A stretch of DNA of 15,813 bases, taken from positions 1 through 15,813 of the forward strand of contig UQTA01000076.1 of assembly GCA_900543885.1 (NCBI GenBank). Reading direction: 5' to 3'. This DNA comes from an uncultured Clostridium sp. GTDB taxonomy: Bacteria; Bacillota; Clostridia; Lachnospirales; Lachnospiraceae. Positions 5,125 through 11,778 of the stretch are shown piece by piece (position 1 is the first letter of the stretch; every line of letters starts with the position of its first letter). The translations under genes and the position numbers were made by a program. The notes below the pieces were generated by a model, which saw only the letters and a program-made list of their open reading frames with translations, made no database searches and was not told the DNA's origin.

Positions 5125-7695
5125 ATGAACGTAATTGAGAAACTGTTCGGGACTCACAGCGAAAGAGAATTAAAGATGATCCGTCCGATCGTCACAAAGA
5201 TAGAAAGTCTGCGCCCCGAAATGATTGCCAAGTCAGATGAGGAGCTGCGCGATCAGACCCGTATCCTGAAAGCAAAGCTGGCTGACGGAGCAACTCTGGA
5301 TGATATTCTGCCAGAGGCATTTGCTACTGTCCGTGAGGCGGCAAGAAGAACACTGAACATGGAGCATTTCCCGGTACAGCTGATCGGTGGTATTGTACTC
5401 CATCAGGGACGTATTGCAGAGATGCGTACAGGTGAAGGTAAAACATTAGTATCTACCTGTCCGGCTTATCTGAACGCATTAAAAGGAAAAGGCGTACAGA
5501 TCGTTACTGTCAATGATTATCTGGCAAAACGAGATGCTGAGTGGATGGGACAGGTACACCGTTTCCTGGGACTGACTGTAGGTGTTGTATTAAACGACAT
5601 GAACAGTGCCCAGAGAAAAGAAGCTTATGCCTGCGATATTACCTATGTAACAAACAATGAACTTGGTTTCGACTATCTGCGTGATAACATGTCTATTTAC
5701 AAAGAACAGCTGGTTCTGCGTGATCTGGACTACTGTATCATTGACGAGGTTGACTCTGTTCTCATCGATGAGGCAAGAACACCTCTTATTATTTCCGGAC
5801 AGAGCGGCAAGTCTACCAAGCTGTATGAAGTATGCGACGTTTTAGCACGTCAGTTAGAGCGCGGTACTGTTTCAAAGGAATTCTCCAAGATCGATGCGAT
5901 CATGGGTGAAGAGATCGAAGAGACAGGCGATTTCGTAGTAGATGAGAAGGATAAAGTAGTCAACCTGACGGAACAGGGCGTTAAGAAGGTAGAGGAATAC
6001 TTCCACATTGATAACCTGGCTGATCCGGAGAATCTGGAGATCCAGCATAATATCATCCTTGCCCTTCGCGCAAACAACCTGATGTTCCGTGATAAGGACT
6101 ATGTAGTTAAGGATGATGAAGTCCTGATCGTTGATGAATTTACCGGACGTATCATGCCAGGCCGCCGTTATTCAGATGGTCTGCATCAGGCAATTGAAGC
6201 AAAAGAGCATGTAAATGTACGTCGGGAAAGCCGTACACTGGCTACTGTTACCTTCCAGAACTTCTTTAACAAGTTTACAAAGAAGGCAGGTATGACCGGT
6301 ACCGCTCTTACAGAGGAGAAGGAATTTAGAAACATCTATGGAATGGATGTTATCGTGATCCCGACTAACCGTCCTGTTATCCGTAAGGATCTGGATGATG
6401 CTGTTTATAAGACAAAGAAAGAAAAATACAAAGCAGTTGTTGATGAAGTTGTAAGGGCTCATGAGAAAGGACAGCCGGTTCTGGTTGGTACTATTACCAT
6501 TGAAACTTCCGAACTTTTAAGCAAGATGCTGACTAAAAAGGGCATTCCGCATAAAGTCCTGAATGCCAAGTTCCATGAGCTGGAGGCTGAGATCGTTGCA
6601 GATGCTGGTATCCATGGTTCCGTTACTATTGCTACCAACATGGCAGGCCGTGGTACCGATATTAAGCTGGATCAGGAATCCAAGGATCTGGGCGGTTTGA
6701 AGATCATTGGTACAGAACGTCATGAGTCCCGCCGTATTGACAACCAGCTGCGTGGACGTTCCGGACGTCAGGGAGACCCAGGTGAATCCAGATTCTACCT
6801 GTCTCTGGAAGATGATCTGTTAAGACTGTTTGGTTCTGAGCGCCTGATGCATATGTTTGAGGCAATGGGTGTACCGGAAGGTGAACAGATCGAGCATAAG
6901 ATGCTTTCAAATGCAATTGAGAAGGCACAGATGAAGATCGAGGGCAACAACTTCGGTATCCGTGAGCAGCTGCTTAAGTTTGACGAAGTAAACAATGAGC
7001 AGCGTGAAGTTATCTATGCAGAGCGCCGTAAGGTTCTGGATGGAGATAACATGCGTGATCTGGTACTGAAGATGATCACTGACATTGTAGAAAATGCAGT
7101 AGATATGTCTGTTCCTGATGAAGATACAGCAGAAAAATGGGATCTCACTGAGTTAAATAACCTGCTTCTGCCAATTATCCCATTAAAGTCTGTTGTTTTG
7201 ACAGATGAACAGAAGAAGTCCATGAAGAAGAACGAATTAAAGCATACCTTAAAAGAAGCTGCGATCAAGCTGTATGAGACTAAGGAAGCTGAATTCCCGG
7301 AGCCTGAGCAGATCCGTGAGATCGAGCGTGTAGTTCTTCTGAAGGTTATTGACAATAAGTGGATGTCACATCTGGATGATATGGATGCTCTCCGCGAAGG
7401 AATCGGCTTACAGGCATATGGCCAGAGAGATCCGGTTGTTGAGTACAAGATGCAGGGCTATGAACTGTATGAGGCTATGATGGCTGCGATCCAGGAAGAG
7501 ACTGTGCGTATCCTGTTCCATATCCGTGTAGAGCAGAAGGTAGAGAGAGAATCTGCTGCCAAGGTTACCGGCACAAACAAGGATGCAACTCCAGTAGCTC
7601 CGAAGAAGCGCGAAGAGCAGAAGATCTATCCAAATGATCCATGCCCATGCGGTTCCGGAAAGAAATATAAGCAGTGCTGCGGACGTATTAAATAG
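5125..7695 (+). CDS. secA: Protein translocase ATPase SecA
   Basis: 856 residues. SecA is the ATP-driven motor that pushes preproteins through the SecYEG channel in the cytoplasmic membrane. Seen: MRTGEGKTL with Walker A GEGKT at 103-107, IIDEVDSVLIDEARTP (Walker B DEVD at 207-210), the second nucleotide-binding domain with TNMAGRGTDIKL and QLRGRSGRQGDPG, and a C-terminal zinc-binding tail CPCGSGKKYKQCC (Cys840, 842, 851 and 852) for SecB or ribosome contact. The length is normal. The frame stays open to 5050, but the ATG at 5125 has TTAGGAGAG at proper spacing and begins the conserved MNVIEKLFG, so the upstream 25 codons are not used. It has its own promoter at 4997-5025 and a strong terminator after the stop. 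The same-strand neighbour prfB is a common arrangement in Firmicutes. Confidence 0.97.
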   Translation: MNVIEKLFGTHSERELKMIRPIVTKIESLRPEMIAKSDEELRDQTRILKAKLADGATLDDILPEAFATVREAARRTLNMEHFPVQLIGGIVLHQGRIAEMRTGEGKTLVSTCPAYLNALKGKGVQIVTVNDYLAKRDAEWMGQVHRFLGLTVGVVLNDMNSAQRKEAYACDITYVTNNELGFDYLRDNMSIYKEQLVLRDLDYCIIDEVDSVLIDEARTPLIISGQSGKSTKLYEVCDVLARQLERGTVSKEFSKIDAIMGEEIEETGDFVVDEKDKVVNLTEQGVKKVEEYFHIDNLADPENLEIQHNIILALRANNLMFRDKDYVVKDDEVLIVDEFTGRIMPGRRYSDGLHQAIEAKEHVNVRRESRTLATVTFQNFFNKFTKKAGMTGTALTEEKEFRNIYGMDVIVIPTNRPVIRKDLDDAVYKTKKEKYKAVVDEVVRAHEKGQPVLVGTITIETSELLSKMLTKKGIPHKVLNAKFHELEAEIVADAGIHGSVTIATNMAGRGTDIKLDQESKDLGGLKIIGTERHESRRIDNQLRGRSGRQGDPGESRFYLSLEDDLLRLFGSERLMHMFEAMGVPEGEQIEHKMLSNAIEKAQMKIEGNNFGIREQLLKFDEVNNEQREVIYAERRKVLDGDNMRDLVLKMITDIVENAVDMSVPDEDTAEKWDLTELNNLLLPIIPLKSVVLTDEQKKSMKKNELKHTLKEAAIKLYETKEAEFPEPEQIREIERVVLLKVIDNKWMSHLDDMDALREGIGLQAYGQRDPVVEYKMQGYELYEAMMAAIQEETVRILFHIRVEQKVERESAAKVTGTNKDATPVAPKKREEQKIYPNDPCPCGSGKKYKQCCGRIK

Positions 7696-7713
7696 TCCTA
7701 TATAAGCGAATGA

Positions 7714-7756
7714 AAAAATCTTCCTGCGCGGCGGTAAACTGCGCAGGGGGATTTTT
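7714..7756. terminator. Strong intrinsic terminator after secA
   Basis: A stem of at least 13 bp, AATCTTCCTGCGC with GCGCAGGGGGATT (two T-G pairs), closes an 11-base loop at 7730-7740. It is flanked by an A-run on the left and a T-run on the right, so it can act in both directions. It separates secA from prfB. Confidence 0.85.
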
Positions 7757-7798
7757 GCAAAAAAGAATAAAATTTTAAAAGAGAAAGCGGGTGAAGCT

Positions 7799-8939
7799 GT
7801 GGTTGAGTTAGATAATTTTAAATATACGTTATCAACGTATGACAAACCATTAGTGGAAGTGAGGGATTCACTTTGACCTGGATAATAAGGTCAGACGAAT
7901 CGCTGAATTAGATAAATCCATGGAAGAGCCGGACTTCTGGAATGATCCGGACCGCTCTACCAAATTGGTACGGGAAGCAAAACACTTAAAAGACGAGGTG
8001 GATACTTTCCGTGAACTGGAACAGGAATATGAAGACATCCAGACCATGATCCAGATGGGATATGAGGAAAATGATGCTTCTTTGATCCCTGAGATCCAGG
8101 AAATGTTAGATCATTTTTCAGAAACGCTGGAAAAGATGCGTATGAAGCTTCTGCTTTCCGGCGAATATGATGGTTATGATGCTATCCTGCGTCTGAATGC
8201 AGGTGCAGGCGGAACTGAGTCCTGTGACTGGTGCAGTATGCTGTACCGTATGTATTGCCGATGGGCAGAGAAAAAGGGCTTTAAGGTAGAAGTCCTTGAC
8301 TATCTGGATGGTGATGAAGCGGGAATTAAATCTGTGACGATCCAGATCAGCGGGGAAAATGCCTACGGCTATCTTCGCTCTGAACATGGTGTACATCGTC
8401 TGGTACGTATTTCACCATTTAACGCAGCAGGCAAGAGACAGACATCTTTCGTGTCCTGCGATGTAATGCCGGATATTAAAGAAGACATTGATATTGAGAT
8501 CAATCCGGACGATATCCGTATTGATACCTACCGCTCCAGTGGTGCTGGCGGCCAGCATATTAATAAAACATCTTCTGCTATCCGTATTACTCATTATCCT
8601 ACAGGTATCGTTGTTACCTGTCAGAATGAGCGTTCTCAGTTCCAGAATAAGGACAAGGCAATGCAGATGTTAAAAGCAAAGCTGTATATGCTCCGTCAGG
8701 AAGAACAGGCGGCAAAAGCAGCAGGTATCCGTGGTGACGTGAAGGATAACGGCTGGGGAAGCCAGATTCGCTCCTATGTACTTCAGCCATATACTATGGT
8801 AAAGGATCACCGTACAGGTGAGGAAAGCGGAAATGTGGATGTTGTGCTGGATGGCGCTATTGATAACTTTATCAGTGCATATCTGCGTTGGATGAGTCTT
8901 GGATGCCCAAATAAGAATGCCATGTCAGATGATCAATAA
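7799..8939 (+). CDS. prfB: Peptide chain release factor 2 (programmed +1 frameshift)
   Basis: RF2 recognises UGA and UAA stop codons and triggers peptide release on the ribosome. The protein is made from two frames: codons 1-25 from a GTG at 7799, then an in-frame TGA at 7874-7876, then the +1 frame from GAC at 7875 to 8939, giving 379 residues. The joined sequence VRDSL-DLDNKVRRIAELD matches the usual RF2 N terminus. Seen: the stop-codon-reading tripeptide SPF at 205-207 and the catalytic GGQ at 250-252. The GTG has GGGTGA, complementary to the 16S tail, four bases upstream. An ATG-only prediction would start at 7920 and lose 40 residues. No clear promoter of its own is seen between the secA terminator and the GTG. 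Confidence 0.95.
7861..7877 (+). promoter_or_regulatory. RF2 programmed frameshift site
   Basis: CTT TGA C at 7871-7877 is the canonical slippery codon, weak stop and following C. A GAGG/GAGGG stimulator at 7861-7865 sits 5-6 bases before CTT, a wider gap than the three-base spacing I know from Escherichia coli. In the zero frame TAA TAA follows soon after, so the frame ends without the shift. Low RF2 slows termination at the TGA and favours the shift, giving autoregulation. Confidence 0.93.
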
Positions 8940-8943
8940 AATT

Positions 8944-8983
8944 AAAACTGCTGTAAAATGGGAGACCGTTTGCAGCAGTTTTT
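8944..8983 (+). terminator. Intrinsic terminator of prfB
   Basis: AAAACTGCTG (8944-8953) pairs with CAGCAGTTTT (8973-8982), with a T-run at 8979-8983. The T-run is shared with the left arm of the next inverted repeat. Confidence 0.75.
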
Positions 8984-9025
8984 GTGTACCAGGAAATTCC
9001 GTTGGAACATCCTGGTACACAAAAA
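8979..9025. repeat. Long perfect inverted repeat (16-bp arms)
   Basis: TTTTTGTGTACCAGGA (8979-8994) and TCCTGGTACACAAAAA (9010-9025) are exact complements around a 15-base centre, which itself has TTCC/GGAA. The left arm uses the T-run of the prfB terminator, so the two hairpins exclude each other at their junction. It may be a second terminator, an RNA switch, or the remnant of a miniature mobile element. Confidence 0.55.
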
Positions 9026-9064
9026 GGCACTTCGTGCCAGCGATGCGCACTTGTGCGATGTGCC
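9026..9064 (+). repeat. Cluster of short GC hairpins
   Basis: GGCAC-TTC-GTGCC (9026-9038) and CGCAC-TT-GTGCG (9046-9057) form two small hairpins. A third GTGCC at 9060-9064 can pair with the first GGCAC instead, enclosing the second hairpin. A T-rich run follows at about 9073-9083, so this may be a terminator with alternative folds. Confidence 0.4.
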
Positions 9065-9166
9065 AAGTCACATTCTTTTTTATTCAGAAATAGTTCCAGT
9101 CAGGGAAGCTTATCTGCGTAAGCGGCAAAAGGAGATTGAGAATATTCTCTGACTCAGAAAAAATGG

Positions 9167-9195
9167 TTGCAATTCCAGAAGATGTATGTTAATAT
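9167..9195 (+). promoter_or_regulatory. Possible promoter of the ACT-domain gene and hom
   Basis: TTGCAA (9167-9172) and TAATAT (9190-9195) are 17 bases apart, with an extended TG at 9187-9188. A 12-bp perfect palindrome, GAGAATATTCTC, lies just upstream at 9138-9149. The -10 match is moderate. Confidence 0.42.
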
Positions 9196-9257
9196 CTTTC
9201 ACATGAATACAGATGTGTTCGCAATACGGACATGGACAGGAAGGAAGAAAAGGGTTC

Positions 9258-9701
9258 ATGGAGGACAAAAGTAAGTATTTTGTTGTAAAGCAAAAGGCAG
9301 TACCAGAAGTTCTTTTAAAGGTTGTAGAAGCTAAAAAGCTTCTGGAAACAGTAAGGGCGATCACCGTGCAGGAAGCTGCAGACCGGGTGGGGATCAGCCG
9401 CAGTTCTTTCTACAAATATAAGGACGATATTTTTCCTTTCTATGATAACACAAAGGGAAAAACCATTACATTGGTCGTACAGATGGATGATAAACAGGGA
9501 CTTTTAAGTGATCTGCTTCATGTGGTCGCAGTGTATCGTGCCAATATCCTTACTATTCATCAGAGTATTCCGGTTAACGGAGTTGCTACTTTGACCTTGA
9601 GTGTGGAAGTAAGAGAAGATACGGGAAATGTTTCCAGCATGATCGATGAACTGGAAGTGTTAGATGGAATCCATTATGTAAAGATACTGGCCAGAGAATA
9701 A
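9258..9701 (+). CDS. UPF0735-family ACT-domain protein (PheB-like)
   Basis: 147 residues, the normal length for UPF0735. The N-terminal half carries a helix-turn-helix-like segment (VQEAADRVGISRSSFYKYKD, about 41-60) and the C-terminal half (about 72-147) an ACT domain, a fold that usually binds amino acids to regulate enzymes or transcription. The frame is open to an ATG at 9213, but the ATG at 9258 begins the conserved KYFVVKQKA region and has purine-rich GGAAGG/AAAGGG upstream, so 9258 is chosen. hom follows 58 bases later on the same strand, which suggests a link to the aspartate-family pathway, perhaps sensing threonine or a related amino acid; that is inference. The biochemical function of the family is not settled to my knowledge. 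Confidence 0.88.
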   Translation: MEDKSKYFVVKQKAVPEVLLKVVEAKKLLETVRAITVQEAADRVGISRSSFYKYKDDIFPFYDNTKGKTITLVVQMDDKQGLLSDLLHVVAVYRANILTIHQSIPVNGVATLTLSVEVREDTGNVSSMIDELEVLDGIHYVKILARE

Positions 9702-9759
9702 AAAGATGAAGCTTAGACCAGAGGAGAGATATTAGACAACATACAGGGAGCGAGAGATT

Positions 9760-11001
9760 ATGATCAAGACAGCAGTTATGGGATATGGCACCATTGGATC
9801 TGGTGTTGCGGAGATCCTGAGCCAGAATAAAGCAGAAGTTGCAAAAAGTGCAGGGCAGGAAGTTGCGTTAAAATATGTTCTGGATTTAAGAGATTTTCCG
9901 GACAGCCCGGTAGCAGATAAAATTATTCACGATTTCAAGATCATTGAAGAAGATCCGGAAGTACAGGTAGTAGTAGAGACTATGGGCGGATTAAATCCGG
10001 CTTATCCATTTGTAAAAGCGTGCCTGTTAGCTGGAAAACATGTAGTTACCTCTAATAAGGCTCTTGTGGCAGCTTACGGAACAGAGCTGCTTCAGATCGC
10101 AAGGGAGAAAAAGGTAAATTTCTTTTTTGAAGCAAGCGTAGGAGGCGGGATCCCGATCATCCGTCCGTTATATCGCTGCCTCATGGGAGAACGCATTGAG
10201 GAGATCACAGGTATTTTAAACGGAACTACCAACTATATCCTTACTAAGATGGATAAAGAAGGCGAGACTTTTGAAAATGCTTTAAAAGAGGCTCAGAATT
10301 TAGGATATGCGGAACGCAATCCGGAAGCTGACGTAGAAGGTCATGATACTTGCCGTAAGATCGCTATTTTAACATCTATGGCAACAGGAAAGACTGTTAA
10401 TTACGAAGATATTTATACAGAAGGTATTACAAGAATTACAGATATTGATTTTAAATATGCAGAAAAAATGGGAACCTCTATTAAGCTGTTTGGAACCAGC
10501 CGCATAAAGGATGGCAAGGTAAGTGCTTATGTGGCTCCTGTTATGATCAGCAAGAGCAATCCGCTGTATTCTGTAAACGATGTATTTAATGGTATTGTTG
10601 TAAAAGGCAATATGCTGGGAACGTCTATGTTCTATGGAAGCGGTGCAGGAAAACTTCCAACAGCCAGTGCAGTAGTTGCTGATATTATCGAAGCGGTACA
10701 GAATATAGATCGCAATGTTCCGTTAGGCTGGATTGATGAAAAACAGGAGATCCTTCCTATGGATCAGACCAGATTCCGTTACTTTATCCGTTTTGCAGGC
10801 TCTTACAGAAACAAAGAGCAGGAGGTAAAGGAATATTTTGGCAAGGCAGAGGTAATCGAACTTTACGGAATGGATGAATTTGCTGTTCTTACTTCTGAAA
10901 TGACAGAAGGGGAGCTGAAGGCGGCTGCATCTGCTTTTGATGTAAAAGCGCAGTCACATTCTGATTATGGTATCAAACAGATGATCCGCGCAGTGCTGTA
11001 G
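9760..11001 (+). CDS. hom: Homoserine dehydrogenase
   Basis: 413 residues. It reduces aspartate-4-semialdehyde to homoserine with NAD(P)H, the branch to threonine and methionine. Seen: the Rossmann motif GYGTIGSG at 8-15, TSNKALVA with Lys100, EASVGGGIPIIRPL (GGG at 128-130), the signature GILNGTTNYI at 151-160, and ADVEGHDTCRK with Lys200 in the catalytic position. The C-terminal ~70 residues correspond to the regulatory ACT region of monofunctional Gram-positive enzymes. There is no aspartokinase fusion. GGGAG lies about 9 bases before the ATG. It is probably cotranscribed with the ACT-domain gene and ends at a strong bidirectional terminator. Confidence 0.95.
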   Translation: MIKTAVMGYGTIGSGVAEILSQNKAEVAKSAGQEVALKYVLDLRDFPDSPVADKIIHDFKIIEEDPEVQVVVETMGGLNPAYPFVKACLLAGKHVVTSNKALVAAYGTELLQIAREKKVNFFFEASVGGGIPIIRPLYRCLMGERIEEITGILNGTTNYILTKMDKEGETFENALKEAQNLGYAERNPEADVEGHDTCRKIAILTSMATGKTVNYEDIYTEGITRITDIDFKYAEKMGTSIKLFGTSRIKDGKVSAYVAPVMISKSNPLYSVNDVFNGIVVKGNMLGTSMFYGSGAGKLPTASAVVADIIEAVQNIDRNVPLGWIDEKQEILPMDQTRFRYFIRFAGSYRNKEQEVKEYFGKAEVIELYGMDEFAVLTSEMTEGELKAAASAFDVKAQSHSDYGIKQMIRAVL

Positions 11002-11026
11002 TTTATAAATGGATAAATGAACAAAT

Positions 11027-11073
11027 AAAAAGCCATTCTCTCAAAACCTGTGGTAACGAGAGAATGGCTTTTT
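11027..11073. terminator. Bidirectional terminator between hom and the membrane-protein gene
   Basis: A perfect 16-bp stem, AAAAAGCCATTCTCTC (11027-11042) with GAGAGAATGGCTTTTT (11058-11073), has a 15-base loop. A and T runs at the ends let it work for both convergent genes. Confidence 0.92.
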
Positions 11074-11103
11074 GACGTATTGGATATTTGTTTAGCAGGA
11101 TAA

Positions 11104-11514
11104 TTAATTTGCCGGTACCTGGAGCTGCATCTGAAGCTGCTGCTGCATTTGATAGATCAGCTGGTTGATCTGTGGTCCTTTTACCGGATCACGCAGAAGA
11201 TCATAATAATTGATCAGGCTGTAAAAGAAGAACATGGTAAGAGCAATGGCAATGATACTGAAAATAAAGCCAGCCAGTGCTTTGCCAGGATATTTCTTTC
11301 CAGGACGGATATCTGCATTTTTAGCCATGATGGCAAGTACGATACCGATCACTCCGCAGATCAGTCCCATAGGAGTATTTTTCCCGCTGACCAGGGAAAA
11401 TGGCAGATAAAAAAAGCTGCAGATAATACCTGCGATGCCGCTGATCAGAGAACAGGCTGCCAACTGTTCAGCTGAGCTGGAGGTTTTTCTTGGTTTTTTG
11501 GAAGTGATATTCAT
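11104..11514 (-). CDS. Small membrane protein, DUF4190-like
   Basis: 136 residues of unknown function. A short basic, serine-rich N terminus (1-17) precedes three hydrophobic segments at about 18-42, 47-65 and 78-102. The segments LICGVIGIVLAIMAK and KALAGFIFSIIAIAL follow the glycine-spaced pattern of DUF4190-type proteins. The C-terminal tail (about 115-136) is glutamine-rich with alternating M/L and Q. The nearest ribosome binding site, AAAGGA, is about 14 bases from the ATG, longer than usual. It is a single-gene unit between a strong promoter at 11619-11647 and the terminator shared with hom. The family assignment rests on pattern only. Confidence 0.7.
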   Translation of the reverse strand: MNITSKKPRKTSSSAEQLAACSLISGIAGIICSFFYLPFSLVSGKNTPMGLICGVIGIVLAIMAKNADIRPGKKYPGKALAGFIFSIIAIALTMFFFYSLINYYDLLRDPVKGPQINQLIYQMQQQLQMQLQVPAN

Positions 11515-11567
11515 AAGTTAAAATAGGATCCTTTCTAACGCAGACGGAACCTTCGTTAATGGCTTGT

Positions 11568-11605
11568 AAAAAACAAATGTCCCCTTCGGTGCCGCTTGTT
11601 TTTTT
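11568..11605. other. A/T-stemmed hairpin in the leader of the membrane-protein gene
   Basis: AAAAAACAA (11568-11576) pairs with TTGTTTTTT (11596-11604) around a 19-base GC-rich loop. On the minus strand it begins within about 10 bases of the predicted transcription start and ends in a T-run, so it could attenuate or protect the transcript. The stem is weak because it is nearly all A-T. Confidence 0.35.
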
Positions 11606-11618
11606 CTGCGCACATTAC

Positions 11619-11647
11619 ATTATAGCATGTAAAAGTCTTTGTGTCCA
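11619..11647 (-). promoter_or_regulatory. Strong promoter for the DUF4190-like gene
   Basis: On the minus strand TGGACA (11642-11647) and TATAAT (11619-11624) are 17 bases apart, with TG one base before the -10. Eleven of twelve hexamer positions match the consensus. The leader is about 98 bases. Confidence 0.75.
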
Positions 11648-11659
11648 GACGGGGAAGTC

Positions 11660-11688
11660 TTGCATAAGGTTCACGGATGAATTATAAT
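11660..11688 (+). promoter_or_regulatory. Probable promoter of the tex-tsaE-tsaB-rimI unit
   Basis: A perfect TATAAT at 11683-11688 lies 17 bases after a weak TTGCAT at 11660-11665. The leader of about 84 bases contains a short inverted repeat, AAACTG / CAGTTT, at 11712-11731. Confidence 0.5.
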
Positions 11689-11778
11689 AAAACAGCTATT
11701 AACATGAAATTAAACTGTGAAATTTCAGTTTGATTTTGTATTAAGAGCATTAGAATGACAAAGATGTGAGGATCATAA

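Noticed and set aside
9085..9152. Short frame ending in a charged helical-looking peptide before the ACT-domain gene
   Set aside because: It might be a gene remnant, but it has no start with a ribosome binding site and no recognisable homology by eye.
8940..9257. T-box or amino-acid riboswitch controlling the ACT-domain gene and hom
   Set aside because: No T-box sequence, specifier stem or known riboswitch core was found. The hairpins lie upstream of the likely promoter at 9167-9195.
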